From the IMG/VR virus record IMGVR_UViG_3300045918_000157, positions 22,400 through 86,399 of that record: a stretch of DNA of 64,000 nucleotides. One strand, given 5' to 3'. Position 1 is the first letter of the stretch, and every line of letters starts with the position of its first letter. The notes beneath the pieces are model-generated. The model worked only from the letters and a program-made list of their open reading frames with translations, was not told the origin of the DNA and made no database searches. A program made the translations under genes and the position numbers. The DNA comes from a virus. Shown piece after piece: positions 35,382 to 42,114 of this stretch.

Positions 35382-35545
35382 ACCACCTCCTTTAGTGGGT
35401 CCATTGCATTAAGGCGCACAGCAACCTTCTCTGCATCGCCCTCAAAGTAGTACATCTTGCCAATCATGTTGTCATGTAAGGCGTCGTGTACTTGGTACAT
35501 ACCAGCGTTAACTGGCGTAGGGACTAGTCGTACTGTGTATCTCAT
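35378..35545 (-). CDS. Hypothetical small protein
   Basis: The ATG at 35545, with AAGGAG upstream, is preferred over an upstream TTG and gives 55 residues. The sequence MRYTVRLVPTPVNAGMYQVHDALHDN then MIGKMYYFEGDAEKVAVRLNAM looks like one small alpha/beta domain. Function unknown. Confidence 0.55.
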   Translation of the reverse strand: MRYTVRLVPTPVNAGMYQVHDALHDNMIGKMYYFEGDAEKVAVRLNAMDPLKEVV

Positions 35546-35561
35546 TTGTGTCTCCTTAGTT

Positions 35562-35780
35562 TCAGGCAAGCTCTAGCCGTTTTTCAACTCTCATTAGCCT
35601 ATCTGAGAGTCTGTCTATACTCTGTTGCATCCGATTGAAGTCGCTGTGTAAGTACGACAAACCTGACTCAACCTGAGATAGTCTTGCTACTATGTCAGTT
35701 TGAGAATGCTCCACACGATCCAGCGTGGCCTGAAAATGCTTCAAGTGTTCAAGCATTAGGTTTTCTATTTCGCCTGTCAT
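35562..35780 (-). CDS. Small coiled-coil protein
   Basis: The 72-residue protein is a single long amphipathic helix (LEHLKHFQATLDRVEHSQTD, LSQVESGLSYLH, IDRLSDRLMRVEKRLEL). Similar short coiled coils are common on plasmids and phages. It sits just upstream (in coordinates) of the partition genes and in the same leftward direction. Confidence 0.55.
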   Translation of the reverse strand: MTGEIENLMLEHLKHFQATLDRVEHSQTDIVARLSQVESGLSYLHSDFNRMQQSIDRLSDRLMRVEKRLELA

Positions 35781-35788
35781 ACGTACTC

Positions 35789-35947
35789 CTAGAAAAATTG
35801 CTTTATCAAAATAGCTGTCACAAGGGCTATAACTGCACCTAGCATCCAGTGTGCCTTGTCGAACTTGGCATCGAATTTAGCATCAAGCCTCTCAAGTGCT
35901 GCGTCAAGTCTTACGATGTCAGCCTTGGTTGCCAACTTTGAGTCCAT
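35789..35947 (-). CDS. Small coiled coil with C-terminal membrane helix
   Basis: The ATG at 35947, after AAAGGAAC, gives 52 residues. A coiled coil (KADIVRLDAALERLDAKFDAKFD) is followed by a membrane helix (WMLGAVIALVTAILIKQFF). This resembles DUF1640-type tail-anchored coiled coils. Function unknown. Confidence 0.6.
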   Translation of the reverse strand: MDSKLATKADIVRLDAALERLDAKFDAKFDKAHWMLGAVIALVTAILIKQFF

Positions 35948-36005
35948 AGCTGTTCCTTTTGCCGATGTTAGTACCGCTCTACAATCTCTCATCTAGCTTG
36001 TTAAC

Positions 36006-36239
36006 CTATGAACGTCCTCCCGAAGGCTTTAGAGGCGTTTTAAGGGCCTGCGGAGGGTTCAAGCCACAGCCATATTGGGACAAGAAATTGAGGGCCTTGG
36101 GCGTCGATCTGGAGGCCGTCCAGATTTGAAAACGCTCCGGTAATTCTTGCAATCTAGCCTTTTCCGTACCAGAACCACGAAATTTGACTTCAAGTATTCT
36201 ATCAGTCAAATCGTCAAGACTGCATGGTGAGGCAGCCAT
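36006..36239 (-). CDS. Doubtful hypothetical ORF in partition-repeat region
   Basis: The frame encodes 77 residues but has no ribosome site, and its start lies within the inverted-repeat block. One segment, ERFQIWTASRSTP, resembles NRFQIWMASKGCETP in the protein at 42903-43187, which is the only hint of a real gene. Treat as low confidence. Confidence 0.22.
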   Translation of the reverse strand: MAASPCSLDDLTDRILEVKFRGSGTEKARLQELPERFQIWTASRSTPKALNFLSQYGCGLNPPQALKTPLKPSGGRS

Positions 36240-36280
36240 GCAGTCTTGCAGTCAAACAGTCAAGCTGCCATGCCATCAGA
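36205..36280. repeat. Inverted and direct repeats, candidate centromere site (downstream)
   Basis: A 13-bp perfect inverted repeat (CAAGACTGCATGG / CCATGCAGTCTTG, 36215-36227 and 36236-36248) is followed by GCAGTCAAACAGTCAAGCTGCCATGCC. The block 36232-36259 shares 23 of 28 bases with 37553-37580 on the other side of the ParA cassette. The gap 35948-36275 otherwise holds only one doubtful ORF. Confidence 0.6.
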
Positions 36281-36497
36281 ATCTCAGGCCGCGCTTGGCG
36301 AAGTCAGCCTCAATCAGGCCCATGACATAGCGCTGTATCTTGGTTCTCTCTGCTGTAGTCAGGTGGATGACATGCTCCCACTGGACCCTGTTCATGCGCA
36401 GGGTCAGGTTTACGACATCACCCGGCAGCTTGGCTGGCTTTTCCTCCCTGACAGGTGGAGGAACTTTCATGAAGTCTAAAAGACTTGGCTTAGCCAT
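36276..36497 (-). CDS. Ribbon-helix-helix partition protein (ParB-type CBP)
   Basis: The ATG at 36497 with GGAG upstream gives 73 residues. A Pro/Lys-rich flexible N-terminus precedes VVNLTLRMNRVQWEHVIHLTTAERTKIQRYVMGLIEADFAKRGL, a strand-helix-helix pattern of RHH DNA-binding proteins (the strand is VNLTLRM). In type Ib partition loci such small dimers bind centromere repeats and activate ParA. It is the last gene of the ParA operon and is flanked by the repeats. Confidence 0.68.
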   Translation of the reverse strand: MAKPSLLDFMKVPPPVREEKPAKLPGDVVNLTLRMNRVQWEHVIHLTTAERTKIQRYVMGLIEADFAKRGLRF

Positions 36498-36498
36498 A

Positions 36499-36765
36499 TC
36501 AAACTCCAACCATGTGCTTAACTAACAGACTATCGTACAAAGTGTAAGCCTGCTCAAACTTCCAAGCTAACAAGTCAAGTGTCTTGGACTTCTCTATCTC
36601 TACGCTAAAAGGATTAGAGATAGGCCCACTACGGCTTGGCCTAAGCTTATACTCTCTAAACTGAATGCGAATATTTTCGCATTCAGTGTAGCACTTACTA
36701 AGTTCAAGCATGTAAGCAGCCTGCTCATCGGCAGTTAACTTCTTCCACCTTGCATTAACTAACAT
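36499..36765 (-). CDS. Hypothetical protein in ParA operon
   Basis: The ATG at 36765 overlaps the end of parA by 11 bases and gives 88 residues. The sequence is helical (RWKKLTADEQAAYMLELSKCYTECENIRI, KTLDLLAWKFEQAYTLYDSLL). It sits between parA and the RHH gene, so it may be a partition accessory protein. No family recognised. Confidence 0.55.
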   Translation of the reverse strand: MLVNARWKKLTADEQAAYMLELSKCYTECENIRIQFREYKLRPSRSGPISNPFSVEIEKSKTLDLLAWKFEQAYTLYDSLLVKHMVGV

Positions 36766-37420
36766 GCTCCACCCCACAAGCTTCAATGCTTGTCTCTACT
36801 GCAGCATGTCCGGTGGCTAAGTAACTGAGAATATTTGTGCAAACTTCAGCGACTTCTTTAGCGGGCTTGCCATCCGGTTCAAACTCTGCTACAGCTTGAC
36901 CAGATACTAGTGCCCTCCACATAGATCGCCAATTGTTGACTTGACCCACTACTGGATGACCAGTAGCTTCAAGTGCTATCCTTGTAGCAGAAATCTCAGG
37001 GGCCTTTTGAGGACAGTCAGATAGCAAGAACACGAAGGGCTTGCCACCTATTAGCTTTAGTGCATCAGGCATCGCTGCAAGATCGAGAGGCTCAGGCCTT
37101 ACAGGCACTACTATCAGATCAGCTACTCCAATGATCTGCGCTGTCACTGCTGACACGCTAGGAGGCGAATCAATAATAATCAGGTCGTAACCATCAGCTA
37201 CGGCTCCTGCTATAGCTTGAGGTAAAAAACTTCCAGGTACAGGAACTACCACCGGAGACTCGTTTAGTCTCTGGTTTCTCCATGCAACAGCACTAGCTTG
37301 AGGATCACAGTCAAGGATACATACATTAAGACCTGTACCAATGGCTGCTACCGACAGGTGTACGCAGAGAGTTGTCTTTCCAGCACCCCCTTTTGGGGAA
37401 AAAATGGCAATGACTGGCAC
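36755..37420 (-). CDS. parA: ParA-type partition ATPase
   Basis: A GTG at 37420 with GGAG upstream gives 221 residues; a TTG 15 bases earlier is less likely. The deviant Walker A IFSPKGGAGKTTLCVHL, the switch region CILDCDPQASAVAW and the Walker B-like DLIIIDSPPSVSAV identify the ParA/MinD class. It lacks an N-terminal HTH, as in type Ib (ParF-like) partition ATPases. With the RHH protein and flanking repeats it should segregate a low-copy replicon. Confidence 0.85.
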   Translation of the reverse strand: MPVIAIFSPKGGAGKTTLCVHLSVAAIGTGLNVCILDCDPQASAVAWRNQRLNESPVVVPVPGSFLPQAIAGAVADGYDLIIIDSPPSVSAVTAQIIGVADLIVVPVRPEPLDLAAMPDALKLIGGKPFVFLLSDCPQKAPEISATRIALEATGHPVVGQVNNWRSMWRALVSGQAVAEFEPDGKPAKEVAEVCTNILSYLATGHAAVETSIEACGVEHVS

Positions 37421-37450
37421 GATTTTTGACTCCAAGTTGTTAAGGCTTGG

Positions 37451-37480
37451 ATTATCAGCATATTGGTGTCGTCAAGTCAA
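37451..37480 (-). promoter_or_regulatory. Promoter of the ParA cassette
   Basis: On the minus strand TTGACT (37475-37480) and GATAAT (37451-37456) are separated by 18 bases, each a 5/6 consensus match. The tandem repeats lie about 55 bases upstream, so binding there could regulate the operon. Confidence 0.6.
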
Positions 37481-37533
37481 GAACTCTTTCAGGCATGGGG
37501 CCGATCAGGCGTTAAGGCGTGGGGCCTCTAACT

Positions 37534-37581
37534 CATGCAGGTATGCAGTCAAGCAGCCATGCAGGTATGCAGTCAAGCAGT
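37534..37581. repeat. Tandem 24-bp repeats, candidate centromere (upstream)
   Basis: Two head-to-tail copies of CATGCAGGTATGCAGTCAAG plus CAGC or CAGT differ at one base. Each contains two ATGCAG cores. They lie directly upstream of the parA promoter, the usual place of type Ib parC/parH sites. Confidence 0.65.
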
Positions 37582-37722
37582 CTTCCCGTCCTCCCTACGC
37601 TGCCAGATATGCCGGATCACCAGCTTGTCTCCGTCTCTGAGCAGGCGAATGCGCCCACCACAGATCACACCCCATAGGCCGATAGGGTTTCTCAGATGGC
37701 GTGCCATGTAAATTGGTTTCAT
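37573..37722 (-). CDS. Small basic hypothetical protein
   Basis: This 49-residue frame starts two bases after the upstream stop. It encodes a basic beta-rich peptide (MARHLRNPIGLWGVICGGRIRLLR, DKLVIRHIWQRRE). Its last codons lie in the second tandem repeat. It has no recognised family but keeps the gene spacing of the array. Confidence 0.45.
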   Translation of the reverse strand: MKPIYMARHLRNPIGLWGVICGGRIRLLRDGDKLVIRHIWQRREDGKTA

Positions 37723-37724
37723 GG

Positions 37725-37946
37725 CTAGCTGTTGTCAGTCTTAAAGTTTTCATTCAGCCAGATCAGAAGGCCTTGCTTGTCTGTAGGGATTTCTACAAGC
37801 TCGATAGATGACTCAGCTTTAATGTCAGGCAACGTCTTCAGGGCTACTTTAAGAGCGTTCTCTGCGGAGGGTGCACTATCACGCCAAATTAACGTGCTGG
37901 CTTTCTCGTAGTGGTGTATTCTTACACGGAAGAGTTTGAGTCTCAT
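37725..37946 (-). CDS. Hypothetical protein
   Basis: The 73-residue protein (MRLKLFRVRIHHYEKASTLI, SAENALKVALKTLPDIKAESSIELVEI) looks like a ferredoxin-like alpha/beta domain. It follows the three membrane microproteins with a two-base gap. Function unknown. Confidence 0.55.
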   Translation of the reverse strand: MRLKLFRVRIHHYEKASTLIWRDSAPSAENALKVALKTLPDIKAESSIELVEIPTDKQGLLIWLNENFKTDNS

Positions 37947-37948
37947 GG

Positions 37949-38035
37949 CTATTTCTCACTGTGCTTAATAGCGTACAAAGCTACCAAGGCGTAGATGATG
38001 GTGAAAGCTGTAGTGCTGATAATTAATGGAGACAT
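37949..38035 (-). CDS. Tandem single-pass membrane microprotein, copy 3
   Basis: A 28-residue frame encodes MSPLIISTTAFTII then YALVALYAIKHSEK: a hydrophobic helix ending in the same HSE motif as the two genes before it. It begins eight bases after copy 2 and ends two bases before the next gene. There is little ribosome-site sequence, so it probably depends on coupled translation. Confidence 0.6.
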   Translation of the reverse strand: MSPLIISTTAFTIIYALVALYAIKHSEK

Positions 38036-38043
38036 TATGATTG

Positions 38044-38130
38044 TCACTCACTATGTGTAACTACGTACCATGTAGTAAGTCCTGCAATAACACCGATAAC
38101 TGCGAGGATAATTACAAGCGGTGTTATCAT
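38044..38130 (-). CDS. Tandem single-pass membrane microprotein, copy 2
   Basis: A 28-residue frame encodes MITPLVIILAVIGVI then AGLTTWYVVTHSE. The M-x-PL start, the single hydrophobic helix, the aromatic WYV boundary and the C-terminal HSE match copies 1 and 3. It is spaced five bases from copy 1. Confidence 0.6.
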   Translation of the reverse strand: MITPLVIILAVIGVIAGLTTWYVVTHSE

Positions 38131-38135
38131 GGTGT

Positions 38136-38219
38136 CTACTCACTGTGTTTAGTAACGTACCAAACAATAAGGCAGATAACGGCAGCAGAAACAATCAAGG
38201 TTACGATTAAGGGGGACAT
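38136..38219 (-). CDS. Tandem single-pass membrane microprotein, copy 1
   Basis: A 27-residue frame encodes MSPLIVTLIVSAAVIC then LIVWYVTKHSE. Its ATG overlaps the stop of the upstream two-helix protein (TAATG). It shares the MSPLI start with copy 3 and the WYV-x-HSE end with copy 2, so the three are paralogues. Confidence 0.6.
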   Translation of the reverse strand: MSPLIVTLIVSAAVICLIVWYVTKHSE

Positions 38220-38407
38220 TAGGATGGTTTCCTTAGTTGAAAAGACGCTGAAATTATCACTAAACACCAGAAGAAAAGGCTTGCGATTTCGGCTCCTGAA
38301 ATAAGGCTGTGTCCCGTAGCGCCGACTACAGCACCAATGAAAGCTGCGGCTGCAATGGTATCAAGAAACCTAGCCAAACCTTCTCTTTGCTCTTTGACGA
38401 ACGTCAT
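38219..38407 (-). CDS. Small two-helix membrane protein
   Basis: The 62-residue protein has two membrane segments (IAAAAFIGAVVGATGHSLI and IASLFFWCLVIISASFQL) around a short loop. It heads the run of membrane microproteins and overlaps its neighbours at both ends by one base. Confidence 0.6.
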   Translation of the reverse strand: MTFVKEQREGLARFLDTIAAAAFIGAVVGATGHSLISGAEIASLFFWCLVIISASFQLRKPS

Positions 38408-38646
38408 TACTGATGCTCCTTAGCGTACTTCAATTGTGCGGTAGAAGGGTAGAGGCACACGCCATAGTCAATCCAACCACCGGACATTTCTGTATCATTG
38501 CATGTGTAGCATAGATGCACAATTCTTCCAGCCTGTGCAACTTCCTTCACAGTGTAGATTTGAGCGTCAAGTCTTTCAATAACAACAACTTGCAGGCCGA
38601 TCTTGATGTCAGCAAGTGGTACGTCTTTGGGTTTCTTCTTAGCCAT
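38407..38646 (-). CDS. Hypothetical small beta protein
   Basis: The ATG at 38646 with AAGGA upstream gives 79 residues (MAKKKPKDVPLADIKIGLQVVVIERLDAQIY, then VHLCYTCNDTEMSGGWIDYGVCLYP). It looks like a small beta barrel with three Cys. Function unknown. Confidence 0.55.
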   Translation of the reverse strand: MAKKKPKDVPLADIKIGLQVVVIERLDAQIYTVKEVAQAGRIVHLCYTCNDTEMSGGWIDYGVCLYPSTAQLKYAKEHQ

Positions 38647-38818
38647 GATTATCCTTACAGTGTTTGCTGTCATACCCTTGCTGCCAAAACTTGGCTGCGT
38701 CTGAGCCTTCTCTATAGGGGTTTGTCTGACCTAAAGTTGACTCAATTCCGTGTCTTGTGTACCGTTCCTTGATTAAACGTCGTGCTTCTTCAATTTGTGG
38801 ATGAATTGGCGTTGGCAT
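38639..38818 (-). CDS. Small protein resembling ribosome-modulation-factor-like phage peptides
   Basis: This 59-residue frame overlaps the next start by eight bases. The C-terminal part, NPYREGSDAAKFWQQGYDSKH, has the NPY...W..G spacing of small RMF/CrpP-like phage proteins. The N-terminal half is a charged helix (IEEARRLIKERY). The family link is tentative. Confidence 0.5.
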   Translation of the reverse strand: MPTPIHPQIEEARRLIKERYTRHGIESTLGQTNPYREGSDAAKFWQQGYDSKHCKDNHG

Positions 38819-38821
38819 TAT

Positions 38822-39094
38822 CTACTTCTTTACCATCTCATGATCAATAGTCTTGCGCCACACGTTAACGCTCCACTTCTCTCTGACCCCTGTTAGGTAC
38901 ACATTGAGAAATTCCGCGGACTTGGCAGTATTCCCGAACCACCATTCAAATCTCGCAGAGTCTGCAGCCAGTATGTCGGCCTTGAAAGCCTTCACAGGCT
39001 TGTCAGGGTCAAGAATTAGGATTCCGTCAGGGTCACTTTCAATGTCAGAAGGGTGTCGAGGCTTTCCGGTATAAGGATTGAATAACACAGTCAT
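38822..39094 (-). CDS. Conserved-type phage hypothetical protein
   Basis: The 90-residue protein starts LFNPYTGKPRHPSDIESDPDGILIL, a layout seen in small phage proteins of unknown role, and ends with EKWSVNVWRKTIDHEM. No function can be assigned. Confidence 0.55.
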   Translation of the reverse strand: MTVLFNPYTGKPRHPSDIESDPDGILILDPDKPVKAFKADILAADSARFEWWFGNTAKSAEFLNVYLTGVREKWSVNVWRKTIDHEMVKK

Positions 39095-39109
39095 GCTGTC
39101 TCTCCTTAC

Positions 39110-39301
39110 CTAATCGGACTCATCTACAACAATCCAAGTGAACTTGCACCGTGTGCAGTTGTAGTGGTATCGGTCATAGGCCTCATCGAAGGTGGTATCT
39201 GTTGTGTACCAAACAGTATCACCCTTACACTGCTTGCACAGGAACGGATTAGTACGTCCGGTGTTATCGACCTTACTAGGTAATGACATCTTTCCAGCCA
39301 T
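39110..39301 (-). CDS. Small zinc-ribbon protein
   Basis: Within 63 residues the pairs FLCKQCKG and YNCTRCKF form a four-Cys zinc ribbon separated by a short hairpin (VWYTTDTTFDEAYDRYHY). It may bind nucleic acid or act as an adaptor. Its neighbours are unrelated small genes. Confidence 0.6.
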   Translation of the reverse strand: MAGKMSLPSKVDNTGRTNPFLCKQCKGDTVWYTTDTTFDEAYDRYHYNCTRCKFTWIVVDESD

Positions 39302-39302
39302 G

Positions 39303-39707
39303 CTAATGCTCCGTTATCAAGATCATAGCCACGCGATCACCCTCATTGACAACCTCAAAGACGTACTCACCGTCAGGCATGTCAATGAAGTCAAAGCTTC
39401 TGCGCCAGATCGGCGGTGCATCACTTTGTGGAGTCAGCTGCAGATGCCCCTTGGCGTCCTTTACATGCGCCGAAAACCTGCAGTAAGGTTGGTTATGCTT
39501 TCGCATAGCGTTTGGTATCTCAGTCGCTGCTATCTCAAGCATCCACCTACAGCCCGCATCAGCGCAAGCCTTCACACCATCGCTGTAGTGAAAGCTCTTT
39601 ACAAACCAGTGATGGTAGAACTTGTTGCAGCCGTTGCGTATTTGACTGTACTCTTTTTTAAATGTCTCTGTGTCCATGTCAGTCTTTCTTAAAGTTAATG
39701 ATGTCAT
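39303..39707 (-). CDS. Hypothetical protein
   Basis: The ATG at 39707 overlaps the upstream stop (TGATG) and gives 134 residues; an ATG at 39677 is an alternative. The sequence has an EYSQIRNGCNKFYHHWFVKSFHYSDGVKACADAGCRW block and a C-terminal beta part (DGEYVFEVVNEGDRVAMILI). No family recognised. Confidence 0.55.
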   Translation of the reverse strand: MTSLTLRKTDMDTETFKKEYSQIRNGCNKFYHHWFVKSFHYSDGVKACADAGCRWMLEIAATEIPNAMRKHNQPYCRFSAHVKDAKGHLQLTPQSDAPPIWRRSFDFIDMPDGEYVFEVVNEGDRVAMILITEH

Positions 39708-39925
39708 CAACTAGTGCTGAGAATCTCTTTGGTACCACTATCTTTTTCAGTCATGCTAGCAAGAACCTTGTTGAACCTATCGCTTGCAGAACGGTGAGCG
39801 ATAACAGCGTTTTTCCAATCCTCATCACTGCAAAACGTAGCGTTCATACGTCCCCAAGCCTTGCTTACCTCGACTAGGTGACTTACATGGCCGCGCAAGA
39901 TGTCAGCCTGCTTCCTTGTTAGCAT
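39707..39925 (-). CDS. Hypothetical helical protein
   Basis: This 72-residue helical protein (KQADILRGHVSHLVEVSKAW, DWKNAVIAHRSASDRFNKVLASM) overlaps both neighbours. No function can be assigned. Confidence 0.5.
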   Translation of the reverse strand: MLTRKQADILRGHVSHLVEVSKAWGRMNATFCSDEDWKNAVIAHRSASDRFNKVLASMTEKDSGTKEILSTS

Positions 39926-40361
39926 GGCTAGCTCCTTTAATGCCTAAATTCTTCTCAGCGTGAATACTCATGATTTTACGAGCAGCAGCTTCAGTGTTAA
40001 AGGGTCCATACTCAAAGGCCCATGTCTCGTCGTAGAAGTACCACTCACCACCACGCTTATGCACAGGGTCTTGCCGCACATCAGGTATTCGTAAGGCGTT
40101 AATCTTAGCCAGTTCCTCATCCCACCGATGAAGGAAACTCTCTTCCCCATCATCTCCGCAGATCAGCCAATCTACGCGCTGAATCATAGCTTCGGCTATG
40201 TATGCTGCCTGCGCTGCAAGCTTTAATTTTTCAACGACAGCCGGTGAGAAGCCGTAGCCTAGTCTCTTACTGTTGTCGTCGTTGTCTTTAACGATCTGAG
40301 CTATCTCTTCGGCTATCTCCCGAATGCCCTCTTGCTTGTAGTCGAAGTGTCCACCTGACAT
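39903..40361 (-). CDS. Phage hypothetical of the MSGGHFDYKQ type
   Basis: The 152-residue protein begins MSGGHFDYKQEGIREIAEEIAQIV, a start shared by a recurrent family of uncharacterised phage and bacterial proteins with a helical core and a conserved DDGEESFLHRW segment. The C-terminal third (GGEWYFYDETWAFEYGPF) is extra. Function unknown. Confidence 0.6.
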   Translation of the reverse strand: MSGGHFDYKQEGIREIAEEIAQIVKDNDDNSKRLGYGFSPAVVEKLKLAAQAAYIAEAMIQRVDWLICGDDGEESFLHRWDEELAKINALRIPDVRQDPVHKRGGEWYFYDETWAFEYGPFNTEAAARKIMSIHAEKNLGIKGASHANKEAG

Positions 40362-40362
40362 A

Positions 40363-40674
40363 TTAGGTTCCTTTCAACTTTAGAACTTCGTTATGAAAGC
40401 GCTTAGGAACTTTACGTGTGCGGTGCTGGTAGGCGTCCTCAAAGTATTCAGGCAGTGTGCTATCTTCATTAAGATATGCCCATGAGCGGCTGTCGTTGGT
40501 GTCACAGACAAGAACCGTCACCCACTCTGTTCCGGGGTGGCAGGGCTTGCTAGACTGCTTAACACAATCAGAATACGATTCTTGGAACCAGTGTTCAATA
40601 ACTTCACCTTGCTCATGGTCTTCAGTTTCTTCGCTGGTCACTTCTTCAACATCCCACTCATAGATAGCTGACAT
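40363..40674 (-). CDS. Acidic hypothetical protein
   Basis: The 103-residue protein has a very acidic N-terminus (DVEEVTSEETEDHEQGEVIE) and a beta-rich core (EWVTVLVCDTNDSRSWAYL). Acidic phage proteins sometimes mimic DNA or inhibit host enzymes, but nothing here proves it. Confidence 0.55.
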   Translation of the reverse strand: MSAIYEWDVEEVTSEETEDHEQGEVIEHWFQESYSDCVKQSSKPCHPGTEWVTVLVCDTNDSRSWAYLNEDSTLPEYFEDAYQHRTRKVPKRFHNEVLKLKGT

Positions 40675-40692
40675 GTTAGGCTCCTTTGTTAG

Positions 40693-40971
40693 TTACAGTT
40701 TTATTCCATGCTTATCAAGCACCGATTGCAGGTGCTTGTTGCCTTCTATACGATACCAGTCTGCTCTAGCATGGCCCATCGTTAGCCCAGCTGCTGCGTT
40801 ATACCAAGCGTAGGCTAACGCATCGTTACCAGCGTTAGCCTCAGTTTTAGCTTGCTGTTCACAGCCGTAAGGGGTGCGAGCGTTCTCATAGTCAGCTATC
40901 ATCTGTCCGACTGTTGAGTTGGCGGCTTTTAACTCTGCTAGGTAGGCCGGTGTAAATTTTTGCTTAGCCAT
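40693..40971 (-). CDS. Hypothetical helical protein
   Basis: The 92-residue protein has the blocks TPYGCEQQAKTEANAGNDALAYAWYNAAAGLTMGHARADW. It looks like a helical hairpin. No recognised family. Confidence 0.5.
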   Translation of the reverse strand: MAKQKFTPAYLAELKAANSTVGQMIADYENARTPYGCEQQAKTEANAGNDALAYAWYNAAAGLTMGHARADWYRIEGNKHLQSVLDKHGIKL

Positions 40972-40983
40972 GTTGGCGCTCCT

Positions 40984-41220
40984 TTAAAGTATCTTAATGA
41001 GTGCAGCAACTGCACCTACGGCTGCTACGCTTAACGCCCCAAGCTTTATGACAATTCTCTGCTCAAGCAGCCTTAGCTCAACCTGAAGGTCGTCCTTGGT
41101 TACTAATTGAGAAAACACTTCTTGGTGTGCGGCAACAAGGCACTCAGCCTGCTCTTCACTGAAGCCAGCATCACGCAGCTTCTTTACGAAGGCGTGTGAG
41201 TCGAAAATTAGAGCGGCCAT
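40984..41220 (-). CDS. DUF1640-like tail-anchored coiled coil
   Basis: The ATG at 41220 gives 78 residues; the upstream extension is spurious. MAALIFDSHAFVKKLRDAGF then EEQAECLVAAHQE, LVTKDDLQVELRLLEQRIVIKLG and a C-terminal helix (LSVAAVGAVAALIKIL) match the DUF1640 coiled-coil family common in phages and bacteria. It is probably membrane-associated; the role is unknown. Confidence 0.7.
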   Translation of the reverse strand: MAALIFDSHAFVKKLRDAGFSEEQAECLVAAHQEVFSQLVTKDDLQVELRLLEQRIVIKLGALSVAAVGAVAALIKIL

Positions 41221-41221
41221 G

Positions 41222-41428
41222 TTAGCTCTCCTTAGCTGCGGCTGCAACAACAGCCTTAGCTGCCCATTCGTGCATCTCCCATTCAGCGCTGAAGAACTTC
41301 TCATTTGTAGAAGTAGTTTCACCAAGCACTAAGTCGAACAGCGTGTCTTCACTGTCGTCTGCTTTGAACGCAAAGCCGTACTCGGTATTACCGTTGGACT
41401 TGGCACACATGTATGTTTCGTAGATCAT
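41222..41428 (-). CDS. Hypothetical small protein
   Basis: The 68-residue protein (MIYETYMCAKSNGNTEYGFAF, FFSAEWEMHEWAAKAVVAAAA) has no recognised family. It overlaps its upstream neighbour by four bases. Confidence 0.5.
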   Translation of the reverse strand: MIYETYMCAKSNGNTEYGFAFKADDSEDTLFDLVLGETTSTNEKFFSAEWEMHEWAAKAVVAAAAKES

Positions 41429-41625
41429 TTAAAGCTCTCCGATAGCTGAGCGTTGATTGATTCCTTCAAGAACACAGCGCAAGCCTCGTCGAAGACCGCA
41501 CATCTGTCATCTGTAAGCACAATCACACCGGCGTCACGCATGGCTCTGCACGCAGAGTCACTCATGTCACGCACTATGTTCTTGTTACGTTCGTTCATGG
41601 CGTCGAAGGTGGGCATTAGTGTCAT
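41425..41625 (-). CDS. Hypothetical small helical protein
   Basis: The 66-residue protein (NERNKNIVRDMSDSACRAMRDAGVIVL, DEACAVFLKESINAQL) is mostly helical. No recognised family. Confidence 0.5.
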   Translation of the reverse strand: MTLMPTFDAMNERNKNIVRDMSDSACRAMRDAGVIVLTDDRCAVFDEACAVFLKESINAQLSESFK

Positions 41626-41635
41626 GTTAGCTCTC

Positions 41636-41923
41636 CTAGTTAAGTGGGTCGAGTTCTTCGGCTATAGACATGATGACCCATCCAGCCATAAGTCCGTAGG
41701 CGGGGCCAACAAGCATACCTACAACATTGCGGTGTGCCGTGCGACCAGAGTACCCTAGTGTCTTTCCAGCGGTCATGCTTACGGCGCTGTATTGAGTTTC
41801 ACGCAGGAGTAGCGTATCGCCTACCTGATAATTGCGATCAGCCTTACGCATCTCAAACAGTTTTCGGCTAGCTAGCAACTCCGAGAACGGTTCAGGGTCT
41901 GTCTTTAATTCGTGGATGGTCAT
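41636..41923 (-). CDS. ASCH/DUF3850-like protein
   Basis: The 95-residue protein begins MTIHELKTDPEPFSELLASRKLFEMRKADRNYQVGDTLLLRE. This is the signature of the DUF3850 branch of the ASCH fold, a PUA-like RNA-binding domain. Many phages carry one; proposed roles include binding RNA or modified nucleotides. It is divergent from the serine resolvase gene. Confidence 0.75.
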   Translation of the reverse strand: MTIHELKTDPEPFSELLASRKLFEMRKADRNYQVGDTLLLRETQYSAVSMTAGKTLGYSGRTAHRNVVGMLVGPAYGLMAGWVIMSIAEELDPLN

Positions 41924-41944
41924 GAGTAGCTCCTTTTAGGTCAG

Positions 41945-41974
41945 TTGTCATGTTATCAAAATCGGGTGTATACG
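41945..41974 (+). promoter_or_regulatory. Possible resolvase promoter
   Basis: TTGTCA (41945-41950) and TATACG (41969-41974) are 18 bases apart on the plus strand in the divergent gap. The following leader contains GAGGGG/CCCCTC inverted repeats around 41981-42029, which could be resolvase or regulator binding sites. Confidence 0.4.
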
Positions 41975-42114
41975 AGGCGCGAGGGGTCGTTCTCTTTAGA
42001 CCCCCAAAATTTAGGGTATCCCCTCTCGAAATTAGTTCTCGCCAATTTAATCTGAGAATGCTACCATGTCGGCGGGATTTCCAGAAACTTTCTACAACTC
42101 ACAGAGGCTTTACC

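Noticed and set aside
36006-36239. 77-residue leftward frame in the partition-repeat region
   Set aside because: It starts within a dyad and has no ribosome site. It is kept only as a low-confidence entry because of a short similarity to another small protein.
41950-42114. N-terminal extension of the serine recombinase frame
   Set aside because: The frame is open upstream, but the extension has no recombinase similarity and lies over the promoter-like leader. The ATG at 42115 has a ribosome site and gives the normal family length.
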